A stretch of 64,000 nucleotides of DNA, taken from the NCBI GenBank assembly GCA_016234485.1, contig JACRBL010000029.1, forward strand, positions 186,001 to 250,000. The letters run 5' to 3'. The position numbers and the translations under genes were made by a program. How positions within the stretch are numbered: position 1 is the stretch's first letter; each line of letters begins with the position of its first letter. Positions 45,145 through 52,743 of this stretch are shown here, piece after piece. This stretch comes from Chloroflexota bacterium (GTDB lineage Bacteria > Chloroflexota > Anaerolineae > Anaerolineales > Villigracilaceae). The notes beneath the pieces were generated by a model. It made no database searches. It was given only the letters and a program-made list of their open reading frames with translations, and was not told the origin of the DNA.

Positions 45145-45449
45145 CGCCAGAGCCACGTACGTGCGACGCGGAGCGTTTTCCTAAATCTTTGAATTAAGTT
45201 CGGGGCTATGCGTGAGAGTCTCTTGCCAAACTTGACCAGTTTCACGATCTTCGCCTTCTCGCGAATAAACCACGGCACGATCTGTTTTGCATGGTCGTGA
45301 TTCACGGCTTCGATGATGGCGTAACCGGTGTGGTCCTGGTCTTTGCATCCCCACTCAAAATGATGCAGATAGCCTGCGGCGTGGATTGCCTTGATGACCT
45401 TGTCGCAGTCTTCCGCGGTGTGCGGCGAAAGGATGATAAAGCGCTCCAT
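45009..45449 (-). CDS. Small conserved protein with antisense C-terminal extension
   Basis: A protein of 146 aa; AAGGAGAAACCC precedes ATG 45449. The first 75 or so residues form a compact alpha/beta unit (FIILSPHTAEDCDKVIKAI, then HHFEWGCKDQDHTGYAIIEA) that resembles small DUF3303-type ferredoxin-fold proteins, which normally end about where KIVKLVKF stands. The following 70 residues are low-complexity and lie opposite the 3' end of the GH3 gene for 136 nt. The stop codon seems to have been lost and the frame now reads through antisense sequence. Confidence 0.65.
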   Translation of the reverse strand: MERFIILSPHTAEDCDKVIKAIHAAGYLHHFEWGCKDQDHTGYAIIEAVNHDHAKQIVPWFIREKAKIVKLVKFGKRLSRIAPNLIQRFRKTLRVARTWLWRYFFLNIHTHAPSAPSICPSKTRPTSAPPSPDWSASAAPGRPRAR

Positions 45450-45512
45450 GGGTTTCTCCTTACCGATAAGTTTTCGTTAGTATAGTCCGAAAAACTGGAC
45501 TGTCAATCATCG

Positions 45513-45553
45513 AATCAAAAGTTCCCGTCAACGCTCGACGGGAACTTTTGATT
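45513..45553. terminator. Hairpin AATCAAAAGTTCCCGTC, likely bidirectional terminator
   Basis: A perfect 17-bp stem with a 7-nt loop; the A-run on one side and T-run on the other make it usable in either direction. Confidence 0.65.
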
Positions 45554-45593
45554 AAGGCAGTTACTGGCGTTTGAAAAATAATAACTCATCCTG

Positions 45594-45683
45594 CCGTCAT
45601 TGCGAGCGCTCTTTGCGAAGCAATCCCCTCCCTACGACCGACAGATTGCTTCGTCGGGAAGAACGCCCTTCTCGCAATGACGG
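45594..45683. repeat. Palindromic TCATTGCGAG-family repeat, copy 6
   Basis: 90 bp with ends CCGTCATTGCGAGCG and CTCGCAATGACGG; inner TGCGAAGCAATCCCC and CAGATTGCTTCGTCGGG. Intergenic, downstream of the LysM protein gene. Confidence 0.85.
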
Positions 45684-45718
45684 AAAGCGAGTGACTATCG
45701 TTCTTCAAAATTCAGTGA

Positions 45719-46897
45719 TTACTGCGCTGGCGTCGGCTGGATGGTGGTGGCCGTCCAGGTGAAGTCGCGCTTCTCGCTGGCCGCGCCCGCCGGGGTCCAG
45801 ATGGGCTCGCCCTGGTCGTCCGTCCCAGTCTGGCGGACGGGGACGACCCACCAGCGCATGATGTGCGCGATATTGTCGTTCGGTCGGAACGTGACAGGGA
45901 TAATGTAACTGGTGTCGGTCACATAGTCCACGATGCGGTGGCCGTTGTCGGCGGTCACGTCTTCGATGATGACCTGGTACGCTTCGCCGTCGCGCAGGGT
46001 TCCGAGCGAGGCCCATTGCAGGGTGACGACATCGTGCGCGAGGGTGAAGGCCGCGCCGTCAATCGGCAGGAGCAGGCTGGGAGCGGGGTAGGGTGGCGGA
46101 GGCGTGGCGGTGGGAGTCGGCTGGTTGGGATCGGGCGCGCGCTTGCAGAGAGGAATCAGAAGCGTTTGCCCAAGTTGCACCACGTCGGTGGGCAGGTTGT
46201 TGAAGACACGGATGTCCGCCATCGAGACGTTGTAATTGGCCGCGATGCTCGAGAGCGTGTCGTTGGCCTGGACGGTGTAACGGGCCTTGTCGCACGCATC
46301 CTGTGTGGCCGCGGCGGGTTCCAGCGTGCTGGTGGGCGGCGGAGGCGGCGTGGGCGTGGGGTAGGGGACTTTGATCGTCTGTCCGATGCGCAGGGTGGTG
46401 CATTGCGCGTCGAGGTTGTTTTGGATGATGATGCTTTGCACCGAAACGCCAAACGAGAAGGCAATGCCGCCGCAGGTATCGCCCGCCGCGACGGTGTAAT
46501 CAAAGGGCGGCAGGGGCGTGAACGTAGGCGAGGGCGTGAAGGTGGCGAATTCTGTGGCGGTGGCCGTGGCGGTGGCGGTGTTTGTGGCAGTGGGGACGGC
46601 AGTTGCCTCCACAATTTCTTTTCCAAAGGCGCCAGTCTGCAACGCGAAATACACGACGATCATGCCAATCAGCAGAACCACCACTCCCGCGCCGAGCGCG
46701 GCAGGCAGGCTGAGCGTGACTTCGGGCATGCGCGCCGCCTGCAATGTGGAGGCGGGCTTCTCCGCTTTTTTGGCGGGCGCGGCGGCTTTGGCCGTTAACT
46801 CCGTCCCGCATACGAGACAGCGCGTGGCGTTCTCGCTCAAGCGCGTTCCGCAGGTGGGACAGATCTTTGTTTTCTTGGAATCAGTTTCGGGACTCAT
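45719..46897 (-). CDS. Zinc-ribbon, membrane-anchored, double-LysM protein
   Basis: A protein of 392 aa. The N-terminus is a cytoplasmic zinc ribbon (CPTCGTRLSENATRCLVCG, about 13-31). An Ala/Lys linker and one membrane helix follow (about 67-90, LGAGVVVLLIGMIVVYFAL), then an external Thr/Pro linker (TATATATATEF, TPSPTFTPLP). Two LysM domains (about 132-180, YTVAAGDTCGGIA; and 206-255, YTVQANDTLSSIA) are separated by PTPPPPPT, and a C-terminal beta domain comes last. The layout puts a zinc ribbon inside and glycan-binding LysM outside. TATAAT lies 10 nt before the ATG. Confidence 0.85.
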   Translation of the reverse strand: MSPETDSKKTKICPTCGTRLSENATRCLVCGTELTAKAAAPAKKAEKPASTLQAARMPEVTLSLPAALGAGVVVLLIGMIVVYFALQTGAFGKEIVEATAVPTATNTATATATATEFATFTPSPTFTPLPPFDYTVAAGDTCGGIAFSFGVSVQSIIIQNNLDAQCTTLRIGQTIKVPYPTPTPPPPPTSTLEPAAATQDACDKARYTVQANDTLSSIAANYNVSMADIRVFNNLPTDVVQLGQTLLIPLCKRAPDPNQPTPTATPPPPYPAPSLLLPIDGAAFTLAHDVVTLQWASLGTLRDGEAYQVIIEDVTADNGHRIVDYVTDTSYIIPVTFRPNDNIAHIMRWWVVPVRQTGTDDQGEPIWTPAGAASEKRDFTWTATTIQPTPAQ

Positions 46898-46907
46898 ACG
46901 GGGCGGG

Positions 46908-46913
46908 ATTATA
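46908..46913 (-). promoter_or_regulatory. TATAAT 10 nt before LysM protein start
   Basis: Minus-strand TATAAT, 10 nt, ATG. The space allows only a very short leader. Confidence 0.5.
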
Positions 46914-46934
46914 CCATCGAAAAATTAGCGTTCT

Positions 46935-47228
46935 TTAAGGCGCGATGCCTTCCACCAGAACCATGTTCGTTTTCGCATATTTGTGCCGCAAGGCGCGCGC
47001 GGGCGCGTATTCGGGAGAGTTGAGCCATGCCCTGGCCTGTTCCGCGGTGGGAAATTCCAGAATAACCAGTCGTTTCGCCTGCCACTCGCCCTCGAGCGTT
47101 TCCGTCGCGCCGCCGCGGGCGATATAACGTCCACCATAGATCGCGATTGTTGGCGGCGCGGCCTGGATGTAATCCTTGTATCCTTCGGGATCGGTCACTT
47201 CGACATCAACGATAACGTAGGCGCTCAT
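46935..47228 (-). CDS. DUF1330 family protein
   Basis: A protein of 97 aa, the full family length. AYVIVDVEVTDPEGYKDYIQ at the start, then GGRYIARGG and LVILEFPTAEQARAWLNSPEY are characteristic of DUF1330, a dimeric ferredoxin-like fold of unknown function. GGAGAAGC precedes the ATG. It has no evident operon partner. Confidence 0.92.
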   Translation of the reverse strand: MSAYVIVDVEVTDPEGYKDYIQAAPPTIAIYGGRYIARGGATETLEGEWQAKRLVILEFPTAEQARAWLNSPEYAPARALRHKYAKTNMVLVEGIAP

Positions 47229-47251
47229 GCTTCTCCTTTTTCATGCCGATC

Positions 47252-47311
47252 GTTTGGCGATTGAAATCGCCACTACGCTTGCAAAGTCAGCCGACGAAGG
47301 TCGGCTTCGTA
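47252..47311. repeat. Short palindromes between DUF1330 and CorC-like genes
   Basis: TGGCGATT-gaa-ATCGCCA-like and AGCCGAC-gaag-GTCGGCT hairpins in a 129-bp gap that holds no gene. Confidence 0.45.
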
Positions 47312-47357
47312 AACGTTGGTGCGACTTCCAGCCGCCCAGAACAGGGCGCAACACGTT

Positions 47358-48686
47358 CTACTTCTCCTCCTCCTTCGCCGCGACAGGTTTGCTCAACGTC
47401 GTCACCAGCACCTTATCCACGCGGCGGGCGTCCATGTCCATCACTTCGAATTGCATCCCGTTCCACTCGAAACGATCGGCGGTCTGCGGGATGCGTCCCA
47501 GCGAGAACATCACGAAGCCGCCCAGGGTTTCGTAATCGCTCTCCTCGGGTAGATCGCGCAGGTTGAAGATTTCCTTGAAATCGTCCACGGGTAACATGCC
47601 GTCCAAAAGCCACGAGCCATCCTGACGTTGGGTGGCCTGCGGTTCGCCTGTGCCAATGCCTTCCACGATCTCGGAGAGAATATCATTCAGGGTGATGAGT
47701 CCCTGCACCGAGCCGAACTCGTCCACCACCAGCATCAACTCGGCTTTGCCGCCCTTGAACATTTCCAGCGCCTGCGAAGCCTCCGCTGATTCGGGGATGT
47801 AAATGGCGGGATGCAAATTGTGTTTCAGATTGATCTTTTCGCCCGCCAGGTTGGTGAGCAAAAGATCGCGGGCGCGGACGACGCCCACCACGTTGTCCAA
47901 CGAGCCGTCGCGGACGGGGAAGCGGGAGAAGGAACAGCTCGCGATCTTGGCGCGGATCTCCTCGGGCGCATCGTCCACTTCGAGCCAGACGATCTCAGTG
48001 CGCGGCGTCATCAACGAGTAGACGCGCTGGTCGCCGATGCTGAACACGCCCTCGATCATGTCCTGCTCCGATTCTTCAAAGACGCCCGCCTGTCGCCCCT
48101 GATCGAGCAGCGCCTGAAATTCCTCCTCGGTAACGGGCGGCTCCGTGCTGGGGCGAATGCCCAGCAGGCGCAAAATCCCATCCGTGGAAAAACTGAGCAG
48201 TTTCACGAACGGCGAAAATATCTTCGCGAAAAATAGCATCGGTCCCGCCACCGCGGCCGAGACGCGCTCAGGCGAACGCATGGCGAGACGTTTCGGAACC
48301 AGTTCGCCCAATACCAGCGAAAGATACGTGACGGGCAGGATGCCCACCAGGAGGCTGATCATGGAACTGTATGGCGCGAGCGCGGGATAATGCTCCAACT
48401 GTCCGTCAATCCACACGCCCAGCGTCGCGCCTGTCAGCGCGCCGATCAACAGGTCAATGGATGTGATGCCGATCTGGATCACGGACAGAAACTGATTTGG
48501 ATTCTCGGTGAGTTTGAGAACTGCGCCTGCGCGGGCGTCCCCCTCATTACTTTGATGATGCAGTCGCGCTTTGCGTACAGAGAGCAGGGCGGTTTCGGCC
48601 ATTGCCAGAATGCCGTTCAACAACAACAAAACTGCAATAGCGATCAGCCCCGCGTTTAAATCAATTTCTATGGGGATTTCTTCCAT
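47358..48686 (-). CDS. HlyC/CorC (CNNM-CBS) family membrane protein
   Basis: A protein of 442 aa. The N-terminal DUF21/CNNM region (1-190) has about four hydrophobic segments and NGILAMAETALLSVRKARL. A CBS pair (about 205-325) includes VYSLMTPRTEIVWLEVDD and ELMLVVDEFGSVQGLITLND. A CorC_HlyC domain (about 345-430) has DDFKEIFNLRDLPEESDYET. These proteins are tied to Mg2+/Co2+ export or homeostasis, although names such as haemolysin persist. Confidence 0.93.
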   Translation of the reverse strand: MEEIPIEIDLNAGLIAIAVLLLLNGILAMAETALLSVRKARLHHQSNEGDARAGAVLKLTENPNQFLSVIQIGITSIDLLIGALTGATLGVWIDGQLEHYPALAPYSSMISLLVGILPVTYLSLVLGELVPKRLAMRSPERVSAAVAGPMLFFAKIFSPFVKLLSFSTDGILRLLGIRPSTEPPVTEEEFQALLDQGRQAGVFEESEQDMIEGVFSIGDQRVYSLMTPRTEIVWLEVDDAPEEIRAKIASCSFSRFPVRDGSLDNVVGVVRARDLLLTNLAGEKINLKHNLHPAIYIPESAEASQALEMFKGGKAELMLVVDEFGSVQGLITLNDILSEIVEGIGTGEPQATQRQDGSWLLDGMLPVDDFKEIFNLRDLPEESDYETLGGFVMFSLGRIPQTADRFEWNGMQFEVMDMDARRVDKVLVTTLSKPVAAKEEEK

Positions 48687-48754
48687 ACTTGCTTGTCCTA
48701 AAGGATGCTCCTCGTTATGTGTCCCAAATTTTTTTTGGGAAGGTTCTCTACATT

Positions 48755-49816
48755 CTATCCTATTTCAATGCCCGCGCCGCTTCGCGCTTCTCCCACCGCC
48801 CAAATGGGCTGACCCGCTTCCTCTGCCCGTTTCATGAACGCGAAAAGTTTTTCTTGCGGCACGCCCAGCAATAATCCGCCGCTGGTCTGCGGATCGAAGA
48901 GCAACATCTCGGAGGGTTCGTCCAATTTTTTCGCGAATGTCACGTCAGCCCGATAAAACGAACGATTATCGAACGCGCCGCCGGGGAATGTCCCCATCTG
49001 CGCGTATTTGCGCGCGCTGTTTATGAAAGGGATTTTCTCAAATTCAAAACGAAGCGCCACGCCCGACGCCTTTGCCATCTCGAGCGCGTGGCCGAGCAGA
49101 CTATAGCCCGTGATGTCCGTCCCGCCGCGCAGACTGAACTCGACCGCCAACTCCGACGCGGACTTGTTCAGCCGCTTCATCCACTCCACCGCTTCGCTCA
49201 CATCTGGACCTTCGGCCTGCTCCCGTTTCAGGGCGGTTGTCACCACGCCGAAGCCGAGCGGCTTGGTGAGGACCAACGCGTCGCCCGCGCGCAGGCCGCT
49301 TTTGGTCAGCATCCGTTGCGGGTCCGCGAAGCCGAGCGCCACGAGTCCGTACTTCGGCTCGTCGTCCTTGACGGTATGTCCGCCCGCGATGACCACGCCC
49401 GCCTCGCGCGTCTTCTCCGCGCCGCCGCGGAAGATCTCCGCGGTCACCTCCGCGGGCAGTTTGTCGGGCATGGCGGCCACGTTCAACGCGAGAAAAGGTT
49501 TTCCGCCCATCGCGTAAATATCCGAGAGGCTGTTGGCCGCCGCGATGGAGCCGTAGTCGTAGGCATCGTCCACCACGGGGGTGAAGAAATCTGTGGTGAC
49601 GACCAGCGCCCGCGTTTCATCCAACCGCCAGACCGCCGCGTCGTCGGGACTGTCGAGTCCCACCAACAGGTCGGGGAAGTCTGCGGGGTTGAATAGTTTC
49701 TGCATGGGGCGCAGAACCTGCGCCAGCGCGTCCGCGCCTAGTTTCGACGCTCAGCCCGCGCAGGCCGAAAGGCTCGTCAAACGGATTTGCTTGCCAGAGG
49801 GAAAATGCGAATTCAC
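48755..49816 (-). CDS. selD: Selenide, water dikinase, selenocysteine-containing
   Basis: A protein of 353 aa when the in-frame TGA at 49753-49751 is read as selenocysteine. The start is GTG 49816 with GAGGAACC upstream. The N-terminus reads IRLTSLSACAGU with Sec at 22, then ASK with K25; U22 and K25 match the catalytic Cys17/Lys20 spacing of E. coli SelD. The rest is the AIRS-like fold (VVTTDFFTPVVDDAYDYGSI, GGHTVKDDEPKYGLVALG, QTSGGLLLGV). It makes selenophosphate from selenide and ATP. Stopping at the TGA, or starting at the internal ATG 49705, would lose the active site. A hairpin fitting the bacterial SECIS rules follows the TGA. selA, selB and tRNA-Sec are not in the window. Confidence 0.93.
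49708..49724 (-). promoter_or_regulatory. Bacterial SECIS hairpin of selD
   Basis: GGCGCAG-GTT-CTGCGCC begins 26 nt after the TGA: a 7-bp perfect stem, a GUU apical loop with G first, and a loop about 33 nt from the UGA. All three values fit the published bSECIS limits (apical loop 16-37 nt from UGA, G in the first two loop positions). A weaker GCGTC/GACGC pairing is closer to the UGA. Confidence 0.75.
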
Positions 49817-49828
49817 GGTTCCTCAATA

Positions 49829-49867
49829 AAAGAGGTCGGTCAGCGGCTCCCGCTCACCGACCTCTTT
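49829..49867 (-). terminator. Intrinsic terminator of the band-7 gene
   Basis: A 12-bp stem AAAGAGGTCGGT / ACCGACCTCTTT with an inner GCGG-ctc-CCGC hairpin. It lies between the band-7 gene stop and the selD start and separates the two units. Confidence 0.7.
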
Positions 49868-49877
49868 GCTTGGAGTT

Positions 49878-49938
49878 GTTCGGCAGTTCGATTTGCTTGG
49901 CAAATCGTGCCGAACTGCCAGCAGTTCAACTGCTGGCA
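49878..49938. repeat. Nested palindromes between band-7 gene and selD
   Basis: GTTCGGCA...TGCCGAAC enclosing a GATTTGC / GCAAATC pairing, followed by TGCCAGCAGTT-ca-ACTGCTGGCA. These are two adjacent hairpins of REP type. Confidence 0.5.
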
Positions 49939-49971
49939 GAACGATACTGATCACTGAAAACTGATCACCGA

Positions 49972-50913
49972 TTACTGCGGAATCATCTCCCCCAGCGGCA
50001 GGATATACGGCGCGCCGCTCGGGAGTAACATCACCGTGATGTTCGGCGCGAGTTTGCTGATGTATAAATACGTCAGCAATTCGGGATGGCCTACCAGCGA
50101 AGCCGCGATCAACTCGTTGGCCTTGGCCTCCGCCTCGGCCTGAATGAGACGGGCTTCCGCCGAGCCCTTGGCCGAGATCACCGCCGCGTCGGCCTGGCCT
50201 TGCGCCACCTGGCGGGCTTGTTCGGCTTCCTGGCGTTTCTGCTCCACCACGAACTTGGCCTGTTGCGCCTGCTGTTCCGCGATCTGCTTCTGTTCCACCG
50301 CGGCGGCGTACTCGTCGCTGAACCGAATATTGCGAAGCAGGAAGTCGGTCATAATGATGTGATTTTGGGCAAAACTCGCTTTGATCTCTTCGCGGATGGC
50401 AATTTCCAATTCCCCGCGTTTACTGCTGACGATTTCTTCCACGCCAAATTGCGAAACCGCATTACGAATGGCGGCACGCGCCACTGGGCGCACAACCATC
50501 TCTTCATAGCGATTCTGCCAGGTGATATGCAGTTGGATCAATTTGTTGGGATCAATCGCGTAAATGACCGATGCGTCGATGGAAATTTGCTGGCCGTCTT
50601 TTGTACGCGCCTGAATGGAATCGTCACCCTGGACCGCGCCCTCGCTACTGGTCGAAGACATGGTGTAGGTCTGGCTCGCGACCGAATACTTTTGCACGGT
50701 CTCGATGAATGGGATGATCAGGTGAAGACCCGGGCCAACCGCCTCTTTTCGATAGCCATTCGGTTGGATAAAAGATTTCACGATGCCATATTCGTCGGCT
50801 TGCAGGAATACAAAGGTTGAAGACAAAAGCACGACAATGGCAAATAGCGCCGCAGGAATGATCCAAATGCGGGGGTTTAACCGTCCACGATTGGCAAAAT
50901 TTTGGTTTGACAT
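49972..50913 (-). CDS. Band-7/prohibitin family membrane protein
   Basis: A protein of 313 aa. One N-terminal membrane helix (about 17-38), an SPFH/band-7 domain (about 40-215; EYGIVKSFIQPNGY, PGLHLIIPFIETV, VIYAIDPNKL) and a long Ala/Glu/Gln-rich coiled coil (about 208-275, EQKQIAEQQAQQAKFVVEQK). A hydrophobic ITVMLLPSGAPYILPLG closes it. Such proteins form membrane-associated oligomers. It is not paired with NfeD, unlike the other SPFH protein at 57325. Confidence 0.9.
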   Translation of the reverse strand: MSNQNFANRGRLNPRIWIIPAALFAIVVLLSSTFVFLQADEYGIVKSFIQPNGYRKEAVGPGLHLIIPFIETVQKYSVASQTYTMSSTSSEGAVQGDDSIQARTKDGQQISIDASVIYAIDPNKLIQLHITWQNRYEEMVVRPVARAAIRNAVSQFGVEEIVSSKRGELEIAIREEIKASFAQNHIIMTDFLLRNIRFSDEYAAAVEQKQIAEQQAQQAKFVVEQKRQEAEQARQVAQGQADAAVISAKGSAEARLIQAEAEAKANELIAASLVGHPELLTYLYISKLAPNITVMLLPSGAPYILPLGEMIPQ

Positions 50914-50998
50914 TTTTTCTCCATTTGAAATAACGACGATGACGGCATTATAACGCCTCCCGCTTGTCCCTCTGTAATAACCGTGTTAATATTTGCCC

Positions 50999-51652
50999 AT
51001 GCCCGAAGGAAAAATTCTCGAACGCATGTTGGATGGACGCCGCGCCGCCGCGCGGATTGCCTGCGCCGCGAAGCTCGTCCCCGCGCCGGGGCAGTACTTG
51101 CTCGCGTACTTGCCCGCCTCGGACGACCCGCTGGCGGTCGCGGTGTTTTCGGCGGGAATTGCCAACGACGGGTTTTACGCGGCCTCGTCGCTACCCAGCG
51201 CGTGGACGGCGGGCGCGTCCCTCTCTCTGCGTGGGCCGCTCGGGCGCGGATTCGCCATCCCTGGCAACGCGCGGCGGGTGGCGCTGGCCGCGCTAGACGT
51301 TAGCCCCGCCTACCTGCTGGGACTCATTCCGCTCGCGGAGAAGCAGGGCGCGGACATTGTCCTCGTCTGCGATAACCCGCCCGAAGATATTCCCGCCAAT
51401 GTGGAGATTCGTCCGCTGACCGCGTTGGACGAGATCGCGCAGTGGGCTGATTACCTGGCTCTGGTCGCGAGCCGCGCGGGGTGGCGCGAACGCGTCCACG
51501 GGCGCGGCCGGCCAAACGTCACGCGTGAGGCGCAGGTTTTAATCGTCACGCCCATGCCGTGTGGAGGTCTGGCGCGCTGTGGCGTCTGTTCTGTCGAAGT
51601 GGGGAAGGGGCTGGTTTTGGCCTGCGATGACGGGCCCGTGTTCAGTTTATAA
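50999..51652 (+). CDS. PyrK-like 2Fe-2S protein without a partner dehydrogenase
   Basis: A protein of 217 aa. The C-terminus MPCGGLARCGVCSVEV plus a later LACDDGPVF gives the four-cysteine pattern that binds a 2Fe-2S cluster in PyrK, the electron-transfer subunit of dihydroorotate dehydrogenase B. The first part (SLRGPLGRGFAIPG, about residue 75) fits the FAD/ferredoxin-reductase-like region. Family members are about 250-280 aa, so this one is short, and the N-terminal FAD domain looks reduced. No pyrD or other pyrimidine gene is adjacent. A TTG start at 50993 is an alternative. Confidence 0.7.
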   Translation: MPEGKILERMLDGRRAAARIACAAKLVPAPGQYLLAYLPASDDPLAVAVFSAGIANDGFYAASSLPSAWTAGASLSLRGPLGRGFAIPGNARRVALAALDVSPAYLLGLIPLAEKQGADIVLVCDNPPEDIPANVEIRPLTALDEIAQWADYLALVASRAGWRERVHGRGRPNVTREAQVLIVTPMPCGGLARCGVCSVEVGKGLVLACDDGPVFSL

Positions 51653-51671
51653 AAAAATTTCCACCGTATAT

Positions 51672-51759
51672 CCGTCATTGCGAGCGGTTTTTGCGAAGCA
51701 ATCCCCTATGTGGTGAGGAGACTGCTTCGTCGGGAAAACCGCCCTCCTCGCAGTGACGG
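51672..51759. repeat. Palindromic TCATTGCGAG-family repeat, copy 7
   Basis: 88 bp, CCGTCATTGCGAGCGG to CTCGCAGTGACGG, with inner TGCGAAGCAATCCCC and GAGACTGCTTCGTCGGG. It lies between two convergent genes and may also stop transcription. Confidence 0.85.
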
Positions 51760-51765
51760 AAATTT

Positions 51766-52698
51766 TTAGTACCAAATTCGGAAGGACGTGGTTGTGGTGG
51801 TGGTCAGCCCGTCTTTTGTGACCGTGATTTCGATGATGACGGTTTTGCCGTAGGGTTGGTTGGTGAACGTGAGCGGGACGATGCCCACGCCGCTGGTGTT
51901 GGTGAAGAAGGGTTGAGTGGAATTTGTGCCATCGGGCCATTTCACCACCGCTGTGCCTTGCACGTTGATCACGGGTTGCAGGTTTTGATCCTGGACGATG
52001 ATGTAGACCAGTTGGTTGTCGTTGGCGAGGGCCACGGCTTTCCAGACGAAGGCCTGGGTTTGCAGTTTGATCACGCGGGGGCTTGGGTCGCCTTCGGGCG
52101 ATTTCAGCCAGATGGCAGGTTCTTGCAGGAAGTCGAAGTATTCGCGCCCGATATCGGCGAGCGAGACGCGCTGGCCTTCATCTGTGGAATATTTCCATTC
52201 AAAGCGGGCGTATTCGAAATATTGCACGATCAGGTCGTTGCGATATTCAAAGGGCGAGATAGGCTGGCCGAAACGCTCCTCGCCGCCGTTCTGGTTGTAG
52301 AAATCGAGGAAGGCGTAGCAAACCGAGAAGCCCGTTTGGCGGAAGTAGCGGCAGGCGAACGGGTTGAAAATGCTGAGTTGCTCGCCTTTGCGATACATTT
52401 CAGCGCCGATGGGCGTCAGTTTCACGCGCTGGCCGGCGGCCAGTTCGGGGTGCAATTCCATGCGGCCGCGCTGGAAGTATTGGATGGTCTGCCCGTTTTT
52501 GCTGACCACTTCGGTGATTGGGTAGCCCAGCGTGGTGGTGGCGTTGGAGACGCTTCGGTAGTAGGCCAGAAACTCGCCGCCCACGTAATGGCCGGTCTGC
52601 TCAAAATATTGGGGGTCGGGTTCTTGGGCGAACGCGGACGTCCCTGTTGAAAGTAACAGGGACAAAGCAATCAAAATCCCGAGCAGGCGTGTCTTCAC
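51766..52698 (-). CDS. Secreted protein with LGFP-like repeats
   Basis: A protein of 310 aa from GTG 52698, placed 7 nt after a TATAAT; an ATG at 52734 lies upstream of that box. The signal peptide is about 1-25 (LLGILIALSLLLSTGTSAFA, AQ). Repeated units such as GYPITEVVSKNGQTIQYFQR and FGQPISPFEYRNDLIVQYFE resemble LGFP-type repeats in secreted cell-wall proteins. The C-terminal 90 residues form a beta-sandwich (YGKTVIIEITVTKDGLTTTT). The role is unknown; the protein is probably exported. Confidence 0.8.
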   Translation of the reverse strand: MKTRLLGILIALSLLLSTGTSAFAQEPDPQYFEQTGHYVGGEFLAYYRSVSNATTTLGYPITEVVSKNGQTIQYFQRGRMELHPELAAGQRVKLTPIGAEMYRKGEQLSIFNPFACRYFRQTGFSVCYAFLDFYNQNGGEERFGQPISPFEYRNDLIVQYFEYARFEWKYSTDEGQRVSLADIGREYFDFLQEPAIWLKSPEGDPSPRVIKLQTQAFVWKAVALANDNQLVYIIVQDQNLQPVINVQGTAVVKWPDGTNSTQPFFTNTSGVGIVPLTFTNQPYGKTVIIEITVTKDGLTTTTTTSFRIWY

Positions 52699-52705
52699 GA
52701 TTTTG

Positions 52706-52711
52706 ATTATA
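52706..52711 (-). promoter_or_regulatory. TATAAT 7 nt before GTG start
   Basis: TATAAT-CAAAATC-GTG on the minus strand, again without a ribosome-binding site. Confidence 0.6.
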
Positions 52712-52743
52712 CCTAAATTGCTTTTTATGAACATTACAAAGCG

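Noticed and set aside
49617-49826. Reading selD as a truncated pseudogene or starting it at ATG 49705
   Set aside because: The TGA matches the catalytic Cys position exactly, the upstream frame has a start and ribosome-binding site, and a bSECIS hairpin follows.
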